Shown here: piece by piece, positions 53,600 to 64,000 of the stretch
Layout of the letters: every line of letters starts with the position of its first letter
Numbering within the stretch: position 1 is the stretch's first letter
Source: Eleusine coracana subsp. coracana
Lineage: Eukaryota > Streptophyta > Magnoliopsida > Poales > Poaceae
Assembly (NCBI GenBank): GCA_032690845.1
Contig: CM064424.1
Location: 42,545,511 to 42,609,510, forward strand
DNA: 64,000 bases
Reading direction: 5' to 3'
The notes under the pieces: model-generated
The model's database searches: none
What the model was told of the DNA's origin: nothing
What the model saw: only the letters and a program-made list of their open reading frames with translations
Translations under genes and position numbers: made by a program

Positions 53600-56468
53600 C
53601 ACAAATACATTTATATGCACCTAAGTTTGAGGAACATGGGAATATCTTACGCTTGTTGCTCAGGCTAGCTACTTGAACGCACACCAGGCCAACATGCCAG
53701 CTTTAATTAAGCTGGGGCTAATTTGTTGCCAAGGCGGTATCATGCTCGGCCACGGGCTATGTCGCTTGCCCACGCATGCACACAGCTCTGATAAAGATAA
53801 AATAGGAGATTGCTAATTTTCAGTTGATTGAAAGTTTAAAAAACTTTCGATTACTGTTTTGATCCATCGAATCTAGATTAAATAATTTATAATTATTATA
53901 TAAATAATCTTATAAAAAATTAAAACAGAAAGTAACAAATCATTGATTGAATGCTTTTCAATTGGCTGAAAACTAAGAAACATGAGTAAAATATAATCGG
54001 TCCATGTAGATTGTCCAATGCAACAAGCCCAGGTAGGCTACCGCATCTCAGTACTAGCATTCCTATAAAAATAATCAAAAATAGGAAGAAGTGTGGTTTA
54101 AACTACAATATGAGGTTTTAGAGACAAAAATAGTCCACGTTGCATGTGATTTATTTGAAATTAACGTGTTATAAATATAAATGGCTCATGCTTTGCCGTC
54201 TATTGTGTCTCATGTATTTCCGGCCCAAGCAAGACCGACAACTGAATTTTTTTTGTTAATAACTGTTTTCTAAAATTATTTAATATTAATAATAGTCTAA
54301 ATTAAAATTTTGTAAAATAGCAGCCCAGTCGCCCAACCAATGGGCAACAAGGAAAAGTCACCCACTGGTTGGGCGACTGGGCCACCAGGCACAAAAATCG
54401 CCCATTGGCCTGTGGCCCTTTTCTTTTTTTTTATTTTCTCCCTTAATACTGAAGCCTGCTAAAGTATCAATTAAAAATAAATTTAACTTCTAAAAACTTT
54501 TAAATTCTTTTATGCATATAGAGTAAACATTTACGCACCCATTTGTACTTAGGAAAGTTCCAAAATTTTAAGAAATTTTAAAATAAAAATTCATAAATTA
54601 GGATACTTGTTAAGAACTGATTGATTTTTTTTACCATCTTAACCTTCTCTAAAAATAAAATAAACAAAAATCATATAAATTAATTGTGTCATGAGCACTA
54701 TCAAAATATATTTTTATTAGGATTATGTTAGATTCAAAAGTTTTGAGTGGTTTCAATTAATTCAAATTTGATTTAAATTTAATGCACAAATAACTCTAGT
54801 CTTAATAATTACTTCTTCTAACATCATTTGTTCAAGGGTTTAGAAAATGTGTTATACAAATTGTGTCTTTGGAAGAATTATAGTTTAAAATATAATTATT
54901 TATACTTTGAATTCAAATTCAAATTTGAATTGAAGTCAAGGAACTCAAAAGCATTGTCTACTGGCCAGGCCGGCTTGGCCATGATGCCTAACACGTCTTG
55001 CACTGTTTTGGGTCGGGCCAACTTAAAAGCATTGTCTCAAGTTTGCCCATGCTCATCGCAGTTAGAGGTGTACAAATACCGGTCCGAAGTATCAAATTTT
55101 TGGTCCTGCACAAGGCCGAGGTCGTGCCCAGCCGGCTAACTACTTTGTTTCGTGCCACTGGTTGACCGCTATGCCCGTGGGCCAGCATGGAATAACCTGA
55201 AATTAATATTGTGCATCGTGCTCGACCGTGCTATGTTGAGCCATGCCGCCTGTTCGGACACTCTAGCGCATAATACAGATTACCATCTAATTGACTATAT
55301 TGGAGAAGCAATCAACATTAATGCAAACAGAAATATGTGAACCTATTAGGAAAATTGATGCCCGCTACTCTTACCACTTGAAACATTGATGGTGCAAAGA
55401 AGGCCAAAACCGAACCAACCAATCTCAATATACACAACAAGGAATATGGCGTCTAGCTACGGCATCAGCCTTCTATAATCCACCTATTTCCAGTAAGAGA
55501 TAGCAGCCTGGACATCTGACAACCCAACGAAGAAGTGCACCCGTGTCTACTGCGTCATCTTGGCCTGAAGGAGAAGAGAGATCCCTGTATGGCTTTCTGC
55601 GGCCATGTGAACGAACGGGAGCAAGTTTAATATGTACTCTGTCAATTTTAATTGATGTTATTAGGATAACTTTTTAATTTCAAAGAGAAGACAGAAACCA
55701 AGAAAGAAGGTGAAAGCTTCTGACAATCAGCGTCAGAAGTCCAAAAAGCACATGAATTTTGGTCTCAGTTTTAGGCTGTAGAAAGGCCCGAGGACAGCAA
55801 AAAGTAACATTCTGTTTCAATGGATTTATAGACCTAACGGGAACATTAACATCAAGCTTTCCTAGGGAAGCACAAGTTAAATTTTGGACCTCCAGCTAAA
55901 AAGAATAAAGTAACTGATTGTTGTTAACACAAATAATTAGCTTATTTAACGTGCAGGAAAATAAAATATCATGCCCTAGTATATGAAGCGTTGGTTGGTA
56001 TATACTCAGCACCACCAGTAGTTTCAGATAATAATCTCACTAGTGGTAGGCTACAAATCTATTAAACTAATAGGCACTGAGTAGTTTCATCCAAAAATAT
56101 GAGATGCAAAAGGACTACGGAGGCTCCGTTATGCCTCAAAGGTATTGAGCCATAATTTATTTATTAAGTCAGGGTTATCAAGATTGAATTCGAGATCGTC
56201 TATGACTTCGATACCATATTAAGTTAATATAAATGGACTAGTCAAAAGTTTAATCTGATGAGGAATGATAACCAATTGGTTTGTACTTCAACAATATCAA
56301 GCTGCTAGGTAAGTTTACAAAAATTTTGTTGGCAAGTCTTTGTATTGGCTATAGAAATGGTAGCCTCACTAATCTGCCTCAAATTAATTAGCTTAACTGT
56401 GGCAACCAGGAAAATCCTATTTTGCTACATATGCCTACGGTTTATTGTGGCATACATTTGACACCCAA
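53600..56468. other. Intergenic DNA, AT-rich
   Basis: No gene was recognised. A strong hairpin lies at 54323-54382 (listed). Bases 54960-55270 again carry GGCCNNGCC-type words seen at 46.2 and 52.8 kb. Bases 53820-54000 hold an imperfect inverted repeat (TTTTCAGTTGATTGAAAG and CTTTTCAATTGGCTGAAAA), possibly an old MITE. Confidence 0.5.
54323..54382. repeat. Short perfect-type hairpin, 22-bp arms
   Basis: GCCCAGTCGCCCAACCAATG(GG) at 54323-54344 pairs with 54361-54382 with one mismatch, around a 16-base loop. A GGGCCA/TGGCCC pair lies just outside to the right. No target duplication was seen. Confidence 0.85.
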
Positions 56469-56473
56469 CCAAG

Positions 56474-57428
56474 TGCTAGAATTATATGGGCTTGGCCCAT
56501 TAATATTTACAATAATTTCAGAAAAAATTTAAAAACCTATTCATGAGTGGTGAGAGTGCAAAGATTCAATCCCACATTGCTAGTGGAGGTGGAGGAGTCC
56601 AACTTATAAGGTTAGTTGCTCTAGCATCTCTTGTAAGTGTGTGGATGGGAGAAAGGACGAACACACGTGCGCGCTCGCTCGCCTCGTCTCGCCGGACGGG
56701 GCGGGGGCGTGGGCACGGCCGCGCATCTTCTGCATGAATGATCCGCTGAAATTCGGTCCCTTGCCTTGCAGGGGCGCGGTTTCTTTTTGCTATGTTTTCC
56801 ATATACTTGATTATGGTAACCGACTTGGTTGCGGGACGCCCAACCCTAGCGGTTTCTTCCTATAAATATATACGGGTACCATCGTAAATCATATCACGTA
56901 ATTGCATAGGGTTTTGCCTCTCACTACTGTTGCACCGCCAAGACTTCTCCATCACGATCATCGGCGTGTACCGGCAAATGGGAGAACAGGTCTCCGGAAC
57001 CATCGTCCTCTGTGATCCTGCATCGGGAGAGGGCAAATAAGGTTTTTGGGAAGCGCTCTGCACGACTGCTCGGTCGCTTTCTCGTCTTTGTCAAGGTCGT
57101 CGCCATGGCTCGTCTTCCTCGACGTCGAGTCGGTCTCACCCGTCGTCACCAACAATGGGACGGTGCTACATGTCGTTGCCGCCTACTCTATCCTATCTAG
57201 AAGAAAACCTACGTACTCTCATCTTAAACTATATCTTCCATACTAGCTATTGTGATCTGTTTGTCCATGATAGTTCTAGATAGTATGGTAGATGTTGTGA
57301 TGTTGACTGCCTATATAGACATGTCTAGATCTTGCGTAAACTTGTCTAATTCCCCATGCAATCTATTAATCATGTTTATGATTTATTTCTGGATTAATAT
57401 AAAATTAAAAGTGCTAATTTATTCAACA
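56474..57428 (+). repeat. 5' LTR of the Copia element
   Basis: It starts TGCTAGAATTATATGGG and ends TTATTCAACA. It contains about 90 bases (57268-57330) that the 3' LTR lacks in part. The following ATCCAAAAACC is shared with the related Copia at 41 kb. Confidence 0.9.
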
Positions 57429-57461
57429 ATCCAAAAACCTTATTGTAGGTACTTTAGTTTT

Positions 57462-58330
57462 ATGGCTGGATTTATCGATACACTGAGGACAGAAAAATTC
57501 ACTGGCATGCACTTCAAGAGATGGTAAGTGAAAGTCACTTCGTGTTTTACTGCCATGAATATGTTCTGGGTGTCCACTGACAAACCTGTAGGCGATTTCA
57601 CTGCAGATCAGGAAAAGGCTTATAGCGAATCCAACACAATATTCTTGGGTGCTGTTATTGGAGTTTTGGTAGATTATTTTCAGGACGTCTATATCCATCA
57701 TACACTCACAAAGGATATGTGGGACGCTCTGATCGCTGACTATGATGGTTTAGATGCTGGTGCTGAACTGTATGTCATTGAGCAGTACCATGATTTTGAG
57801 ATGGTAGATGGCAAATCTGTTATCACGCAAGCTCATAAAATACACTGCATTATGAAGGAACTCAAATTGCTTAAGATCGTCGTACCTAAGAAGCTTGTGG
57901 CTGGGGGCATTATTGCCAAATTGCCTCTAACTTGGAGGGATTTCACCACTACTCTTAAACACGAGAGGACGAACATATCTGTCTCAGATTTGATCGCGTC
58001 TCTTGATGTTGAGGAGAAAGCTTATGAGAAGGATGAACGTTCTAAAGTTAACGAGGGACACACTAGTGCCAATATGGTGCATCATCCACAACAGTCTCAT
58101 GGCAATGGTGGTAAGGATAAGGGCAAGAACAATAAGCCTAAGTAGACCACTACCTTCAAGAAGAAGAACAAGGAGAAGGGAGCATGCTTTATTTACGGTT
58201 CTAATGAGCATTGGGCAAAGAAGTGTCCAGAATGCAAAAAAAGAAAGCCTCCACAGCTGAAGTCTACGAACATGGTGACCAATGCTGGAGAAAATAGTGG
58301 GTATGGTAATTTACCATATGTTTTTTTTTG
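57462..58330 (+). pseudogene. Copia gag
   Basis: MAGFIDTLRTEKFTGMHFKR starts at ATG 57462; W and a TAA at 57525-57527 follow where RWQ.K is usual. The main frame continues with DNP-type gag sequence (VSTDKPVGDFTADQEKAY, LTKDMWDALIADYDGLDAGA, AKLPLTWRDFTTTLKHERTN). A TAG after KNNKPK, then a knuckle remnant (CFIYGSNEHWAKKC: the first spacing is intact but the C-X2-C-X4-H order has lost a Cys). Confidence 0.9.
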
Positions 58331-58335
58331 TATTT

Positions 58336-60093
58336 CAATCTACTAGTTGGTGGCTTGATACTGGTGCTAATGTTCATGTGTTTTCTAATGCTTCTTTGTT
58401 TACTTCTTACCAGGTTGCCTGGGATTCCTCCGTCCTAATAGAGAATGGGTCACATGCTTCTATTCATGGTGTTGGCACGGTCGAGCTGAAGTTTACTTCG
58501 GAAAAGATTGTCCAATTAAAGAACGTATAACATGTCCCTTCTATCAAAAAGCATCTCATTAGTGTCTCCCTTTTGTGTAGGGATGATTTTAAGGTAGTGC
58601 TTGAATCGAATAATGTTGTCGTGTCTAGGAGTGGACAATTTATTGGTAAAGGCTATGAGTACAGAGGCTTGTTCCACTTTTTCCTTTCAGATTATTATAA
58701 TAAGTCTGTGAACTATATTTGTGATGGTTTTAATGAGAGTGATACTAGTGTTTGGCATTAATGTTTATGTCATCTAAATTTTGGTTCTATGTCTTGACTT
58801 TCTAGCTTGAATTTAATTCCAAATTTTTCCATTATCAAAGGTTGTGTGCAATCTAAGCAACCTCGAAAGCCTCACAAGGCTACAAAGGAGAGACACTTAG
58901 CACTGCTAGAACTTATACATTAAGATCTTTGTGAAATGAATGGTATATTGACTGAAGGTGGAAAAAGATATTTCATGACTTTGATTGATAATGCAACTAG
59001 ATATTGCTATGTTTATTTGTTAAAAATGAACGATGATGCTCTAAACTTGTTTAAAATTTATAAGGCTGAAGTTGAAACTGAACTAGAGAAAAAGATCAAA
59101 AGAATTAGGTCTGATCGTGGTGGCGAGTATTTCTCAAATGAGTTTGACTTATTTTGAGCGGAACATGGTATGATACATGAGAGGAAGCCTCCCTATTCGC
59201 CCCAATCAAAGAGGGTTGCCGAAAGAAAGAATCACACATTGACTGACTTGGTTAATTCCGTGTGGGACATGGCTGGATTATCTAAGGCATGGTGGGGGGA
59301 TGCTTTATTAACATCATGTCATGTCCTAAATAGAGTTCCTATGAAGAATAAGAAGAAGACGCCATATGAGGAACGGATTGGTAGAAAATCATCACTCTCT
59401 TACTTGTGCACATGGGGTTGTTTGGCCAAAGTTAACGTGCCAATTAACAAGAAACGTAAATTGGGACCTAAAACTATGGATTGTATATTTCTTGGATATG
59501 CTCATCACAACATTGCCTATAGATTTTTAGTGGTTAAATTAGAGGTGCCTGATGTTTATGTTAATTCATTAATGGATTCTTGTGATGTTACTTTCTTTGA
59601 AAACATATTTCCTATGAAAGATTTATATAACATGTCTAGATTTTCTCCTGCTATGATTGTTGAAACAACTCCTAAACCTAGTGCATTTTCTGATTATGCT
59701 GAACAAACACTTGAACCAATCCATGAGGAGATTGATAGTGAAGCTCCTAGAAGGAGCAAGAGACAAAGGACTGCAAAGTCTTTTGGTGATGATTTCACTA
59801 TTTATCTTGTGGATGATACTCCTAGAACCATTTTAGAGACATATGAATCTCTTGATGCAGATGATTGGAAAGAAGCTATCCATAGTGAGATGGACTCTAT
59901 TCTTTCTAATGGAACTTGGGAAGTTGTCGATAGACCATATGGTTGCAAACCTGTGGGTTGTAAATGTGTGTTCAAGAAAAAGTTTAAGCCTGATGGTACT
60001 ATTGACAAGTATAAGGCTCGGCTTGTGGCTAAGTGTTATACTCAGAAGGAAGGTGAAGACTATTTGACACTTATTAACCTGTTGCTAGATTGA
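58336..60093 (+). pseudogene. Copia protease and integrase
   Basis: WWLDTGANVHVFSNASLFTS (58339-58400) is the protease, with catalytic DTGA. Integrase blocks: MNGILTEGGKRYFMTLIDNA, RIRSDRGGEYFSNEFDLF, a TGA, AEHGMIHERKPPYSPQSKRV, then ERKNHTLTDLVNSVW; Asp, Asp and Glu of the core are present. The frame continues through the linker RRSKRQRTAKSFGDDFTIYL to the start of RT (KPDGTIDKYKARLVAKCYTQ) and stops near 60091. Confidence 0.9.
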
Positions 60094-61305
60094 CCACTAT
60101 TCGTGTATTACTTGCTCTGGCTGCCTCACATGGTCTCATCATTCATCAGATGGACATTAAGATAGTTTTCCTTAATGAGAGTTGGATGAGGAAATCTATA
60201 TGTATCAGCCAGATGGATTTGTAATAAAGGGTCAAGAAGACAAGATGTGTAAGGGTCAACAAGACAGTGGCATGAGATATTTGATTCAACACTTCTAGCA
60301 GCAGGCTTTTCAGTCAATGAGGCTGATAACTATGTGTACTACCACCATGGTGGGGGTCAGGGAGTTATACTCATCTTTGGAACAAATCTTGACGTGATCA
60401 AGGAGGTCAAGACTTTTCTGTGTCAAAGCTTTGATATGAAGGATCAGGGTGAGGCTAATGTTATCTTGAACATCAAGCTAATCAAAGGAGAGAATGGGAT
60501 TACTCTTAATCTCATTATGTTGAGAAGCTCTTGAGCCTTTGGTTACAAGGACAACAAGCCTTCTCCAACACCTTATGATCCCAGCTTGATCCTTCAAAAG
60601 AATAAGAGAATTGACAGAGACCAATTAAGATATTCTGAGATTATTGGATCACTTATGTATTTAGCTAGTGCTACTAGGCCTGACATCTCATTTTCTATGA
60701 GCAAATAGAGCCAGTTTACTTCTTGTCTGGGAGATGATCATTCACGTGCGCTTGAGCGGATAATACACTACTTAGTTGGTACTATGGATTATGAAATTTA
60801 TTATTCTAGATATCTAGTAGTACTAGAGGGCTATAGTGATTCCAATTGAATATTTGATACTGATGAGCTGTATGCCATGAGTGGATATGCATTTACTCTT
60901 GGTGGTGCTGCTGTTTCATGGAGATCATGCAAACAAACCATTTTAATGAGGTCTACCATGGAAGCAGAGCTTACCGCACAAGATACAACTACAGTGGAGG
61001 TCGATTGGCTACGTGAGCTCTTGATGGACTTGCATATTATCGAAAAACTTGTGCCAGGAATCCTTATGAATTGTGACAATGAAACTATGATAGTCAAAGT
61101 GAACAATTTTAAGGACAATATGAAGTCTTCAAGACATATTAAGAGACATTTGAAGTCTGTCAGGAAAATGAGAAACTCCAGAAGCATATTAGTAGAATAT
61201 ATTTTAAATGGTGAGAACCTGGTAGATGAATTCACCCTGTCACGTAATGTGATAGACAATGCATCGAAGAAGATAGGTATGAGACCCATATGTGCTATTC
61301 CATAA
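60094..61305 (+). pseudogene. Copia reverse transcriptase and RNase H, active site deleted
   Basis: RT pieces include LTTIRVLLALAASHGLIIHQ and MD, then a deleted stretch near 60250 (the SLYGLKQAP block is missing), then FDSTLLAAGFSVNEADNYVY and YHHGGGQGVILIFGTNLDVI. Compared with the related element (GGGEGVTLCLYVDDILIFG) eight codons containing YVDD are absent at about 60369. RNase H follows: YLASATRPDISFSMSK, GYSDSN, a TGA, then [20 protein letters not shown] and CDNETMIVKVNN to MRPICAIP. Confidence 0.9.
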
Positions 61306-61848
61306 TGGTAACCCAACCTATGTGATCGGAGATCCCGTGAAGTAGGACCTGGGAAGAACAAGCTATTGGTTAGCATAAGAGTAACTTTTTTTTATATAAC
61401 CCACTCTAGAACCGATGCATTACTCTTGATATCTGTATGGCAAGTTGGTTGTTGCCTTAATGTATTCAGTTGGCTTTAAATGGCAAAGATGTTGTCCTAG
61501 AGAACATTCTTAAATGAATATACCTGTATGAGCTCAATCGTTGTAAGGTCGCAATCTATGAGATTGGGTGATCTCTATTTAGCTCATGAAAGATCAGGAG
61601 AGTATGACCTATATGCTCCACCCGCGGAGAAGCCTACTGGAGTCTAGTATCAGTTATGACAATAAGTGAAACTTATTTGCACAAAACTTGCAATTCAAGG
61701 CGTAGTCCATTGTTCAAGTTATGAATGAGTATAGCCTGTTGTTCTAGGTGAAAGTTCAACTTAATAGTCTCCACTGAAAACACTGGTATATTAAACAATA
61801 GTAGGATGAGGCAAAGTCTACCTGGGACCTTGAGATCTGGTAGGAGAT

Positions 61849-62800
61849 TACTGGAATTATATGGGCTTGGCCTATTAATATTCACAATAATTCCTGAAAA
61901 ATCTCAAAGGCCCATTCATGAGTGGTGAGAGTGCAAAGGTTCAGTCCCACATTGCTAGTGGAGGTGGAAGGAGTCCAACTTATAAGGTTGGTTGCTCTAG
62001 CATCTCTTGCAAGTGTGTGGATGGAAGAAAGGAAGAACACACGCGCACGCTCGCTTGCATCGCCTCGCCTCGCTGGGCCAGGCCGGATGGGGTGGGGTAG
62101 GGCATGGGCAATGGCCACGGCCGCGCATCACCTGCGTGAATGGTCCACCAAAATTTGGTCCCTTGCCTTGTAGGGGTGCGACTTCTTTTTGCTATGTTTT
62201 CTATATATTTGAGAATGAAAACCGATGTATTAATATGGTAACTGACTCGGTTGCGGGACGCCCAACCCCAGCGGTTCCTCCCTATAAATACGTATGGGTA
62301 CCGCTGCAAATCATATCACGCAATCACCTAGGGTTTTGCCTCTTGCTACTGTTGCACCGCCAGGACTTCTCCATCCCGATCGTCGGCATGCACCAGCGAA
62401 CGGGAGAGTACGTCTCGGAACCGTCGTCCTCTACGATCCTGCACCTAGAGAGGGCGAATAAGGTTTTTGGGAAGCGCTCTGCACGACTGCTCGATCGCTT
62501 CCTCGTCTTTGTCAAGTTCGTTGCCACGGCTCATCTTCCTCGAGATCGAGTCGGTCTCACCCGCTGTGGCTAACAACATGACGGTGTTGCACGTCATCGC
62601 CGCCTACTCTACCCTGTCCAGAAGGAAACATACGTACTCTCATCTCAAACTTTATCTTCCATACTAGCTATCGTGATTTGTTTGTCTATTACCTGTCTAG
62701 ATCTTGAGTAGATTTGTCTAATTGCTCATGCAATATGTTAATCATGTTTATGATTTATTTCTTGATTAATATAAAACTAAAAGTGCTAATTTATCCAACA
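61849..62800 (+). repeat. 3' LTR of the Copia element
   Basis: It starts TACTGGAATTATATGGG (TG changed to TA) and ends TTATCCAACA. It contains CCTATAAATACGTATGGG. Confidence 0.9.
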
Positions 62801-62847
62801 CCGAGTACACACCTAACACTATGTAAAAAGGTTCTAATAAGACACTA

Positions 62848-63150
62848 ACATTGCAAACTCTATGTTAAAACACGTCTGCAATAATGTTTTGTAAACTCTG
62901 TTAGATGCAAAGAGTCTATAAAAGTATTGACGCATATGCGATACAATAATATTGTAGACTCTTCCTGACGAGATGCGTCTCCAAAACTTTTGTAGACTCT
63001 TCTTCTTGATCCAAGTCTGCAATAGTGTAGGTTATTATAGACTCTAGTTATTGATTCACGTCTCTAAAACATTGCAGACTCGAGTTGTTTATTAGAGTCT
63101 TTAACTACATAGATTATGACAGACTCTGTTTCTTCATTCGCGTCTCCTTT
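62848..63150. repeat. Degenerate array of about 40-bp units with AGACTCT and CGTCT
   Basis: Roughly seven units of 37-60 bp each start with (G)NAGACTCT or AAACTCT and carry CACGTCTGCAA or GCGTCTCCAA about 15-20 bases later: starts near 62849, 62890, 62951, 62990, 63036, 63074, 63117. The plan resembles transposon subterminal repeats, but no terminal CACTA was seen. Confidence 0.7.
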
Positions 63151-64000
63151 CCATGCAACGGACCCGAAATTTTATCAACTCTTGTTTATTACCAGACACC
63201 ACGCATAACACCCGATAACCACTCTCATGGGAGCACACACACCCACGAGGCCACCACCGCTCCTTTCCTCCACTCCCTTCCCCTTCTTCCACCCTAATCC
63301 CTATTGATGTTGCCTGCTCCTCAGCGGAGATGATGCAGCCCCACCTCACCGGGGATGGCGTGCCTCCATCTCCCTCCGAACTCATGCCTCCTCCTCGTCT
63401 AGCCAAACCGACGTGCCTCCCATTCTATCTTCCTCCCATTGCCACCGCATCGAATTATTGGAGCGCGTCCCTTGTCCTCCGCCGATGAGCTCACAGCCCC
63501 CCCACCCCCTCATGAGCGCGGATCTGATGTCGGGCATCACGGATCTGGCCTCCACTCTCTCAGATATGCAGATCCGACCCTGCAGTGAGCTCAGAACAAG
63601 GCGAGCCACTCCTACAGCGCATCCAGGCTACCTTACGAGGTGTCGGCCAGGCGTTGTGCTGGGGCTCCTGTCTAGTGATTCGGCGCCGATGCCCCCCCCC
63701 CCCCCCCCACATACACACACTCCCATCGGATCCGGCGCATGAATGTGGGCTCCTTGCTGGCAGAATTATTTATCTTAGTTCAGAATTATCCTTACAGTTG
63801 ATGGACTGCCATTCATCGATGAAGTCAACCTGTGACAGCAGACACAAGAAAACAACATCCAGATGTTTCTTGCAGCATGTATGTATAATCCCTGTCAACA
63901 CCTCTTTGCTTTGTTTGTCTCATGTTGTCACAACGGTTTCGCTTGGATTCAAACAAGAGAGAATACTTGCTAGCGAAATTGGCTTAACGTACCCTATTCT
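63151..64000. other. GC-rich stretch, possible gene 5' region, with a C run
   Basis: Bases 63280-63660 are GC-rich with Pro/Ser-rich frames and look like a leader or first exon, ending in a possible donor (ACGAGGTGTCGG). A run of 17 C lies at 63692-63708, followed by CA dinucleotides. The remainder to 64000 is AT-richer. No family recognised. Confidence 0.35.

Larger units (their letters stand above)
56469..62805 (+). mobile_element. Ty1/Copia retrotransposon, complete in structure, degenerate
   Basis: LTRs at 56474-57428 (955 bp) and 61849-62800 (952 bp) are flanked by CCAAG (56469-56473) and CCGAG (62801-62805), a 5-bp duplication with one change. Each LTR has TATAAATA (near 56861 and 62282). 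A purine tract GGTAGGAGAT precedes the 3' LTR. The interior has gag, protease, integrase, RT and RNase H in Copia order. Stops, frameshifts and deletions make it dead. The LTR pair is clearly diverged, so the insertion is not recent. Confidence 0.95.

Noticed and set aside
8010..63708. Three G/C homopolymer runs (8010-8022, 18600-18619, 63692-63708) as a linked system
   Set aside because: They lie in unrelated contexts; long mononucleotide runs are common and error-prone.

Overview
The window is nuclear DNA of a flowering plant, almost certainly a grass and probably a panicoid (maize/sorghum/sugarcane group). Evidence: Tourist- and Stowaway-type MITEs, CACTA subterminal arrays, several Ty1/Copia and LINE elements typical of grass genomes, a non-RD wall-associated kinase, and a piece of plastid DNA in which a tRNA-His end lies beside rpl2 as in grass inverted repeats. 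The species cannot be named from sequence alone.

Only two genes look complete. (1) A wall-associated receptor kinase on the minus strand (15077-18207), three exons, about 761 residues. (2) A zinc-independent medium-chain quinone oxidoreductase on the minus strand (47817-51974), four exons, 329 residues, with a long intron 1 and an inverted-repeat element in intron 2. I worked out splice sites for both, and their frames join without a break.

Layout. 1-2040: a Mutator-type protein end at the left edge, GA-rich and short-motif repeats, one weak exon. 2045-4060: a shuffled nuclear insertion of plastid DNA (rpoA, trnH, rpl2, ndhH, rbcL, trnF, psaA, psaB pieces) split by a Tourist-like MITE. 6103-12640: a dead minus-strand L1-type LINE broken by a 1.9-kb insertion carrying a palindrome array. 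12750-14040: a truncated Copia element. 15-18 kb: the kinase gene. 18.2-21 kb: AT-rich remnants. 21.2-28.8 kb: a mosaic of ankyrin exons, a Helitron-type protein fragment, a Mutator-type foldback MITE and a LINE tail, possibly one Helitron. 29680-34650: a non-coding LTR element (LARD-like) with intact ends and target duplication. 35458-44158: a gag-only LTR element (TR-GAG-like, plus strand) holding a full Copia (minus strand) and a PIF/Harbinger fragment. 44.2-47.3 kb: CACTA remnants, duplications and a possible second Helitron. 47.8-52 kb: the oxidoreductase gene. 52-56.5 kb: intergenic DNA with a MITE and a hairpin. 56474-62800: a complete but degenerate Copia whose reverse transcriptase has lost its YVDD box. 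62.8-64 kb: a degenerate array of about 40-bp units and a GC-rich stretch.

The two genes have no evident joint role. Everything else is layered mobile DNA, and the order of several insertions can be read directly. I found no convincing new functional system; the best leads are structural.
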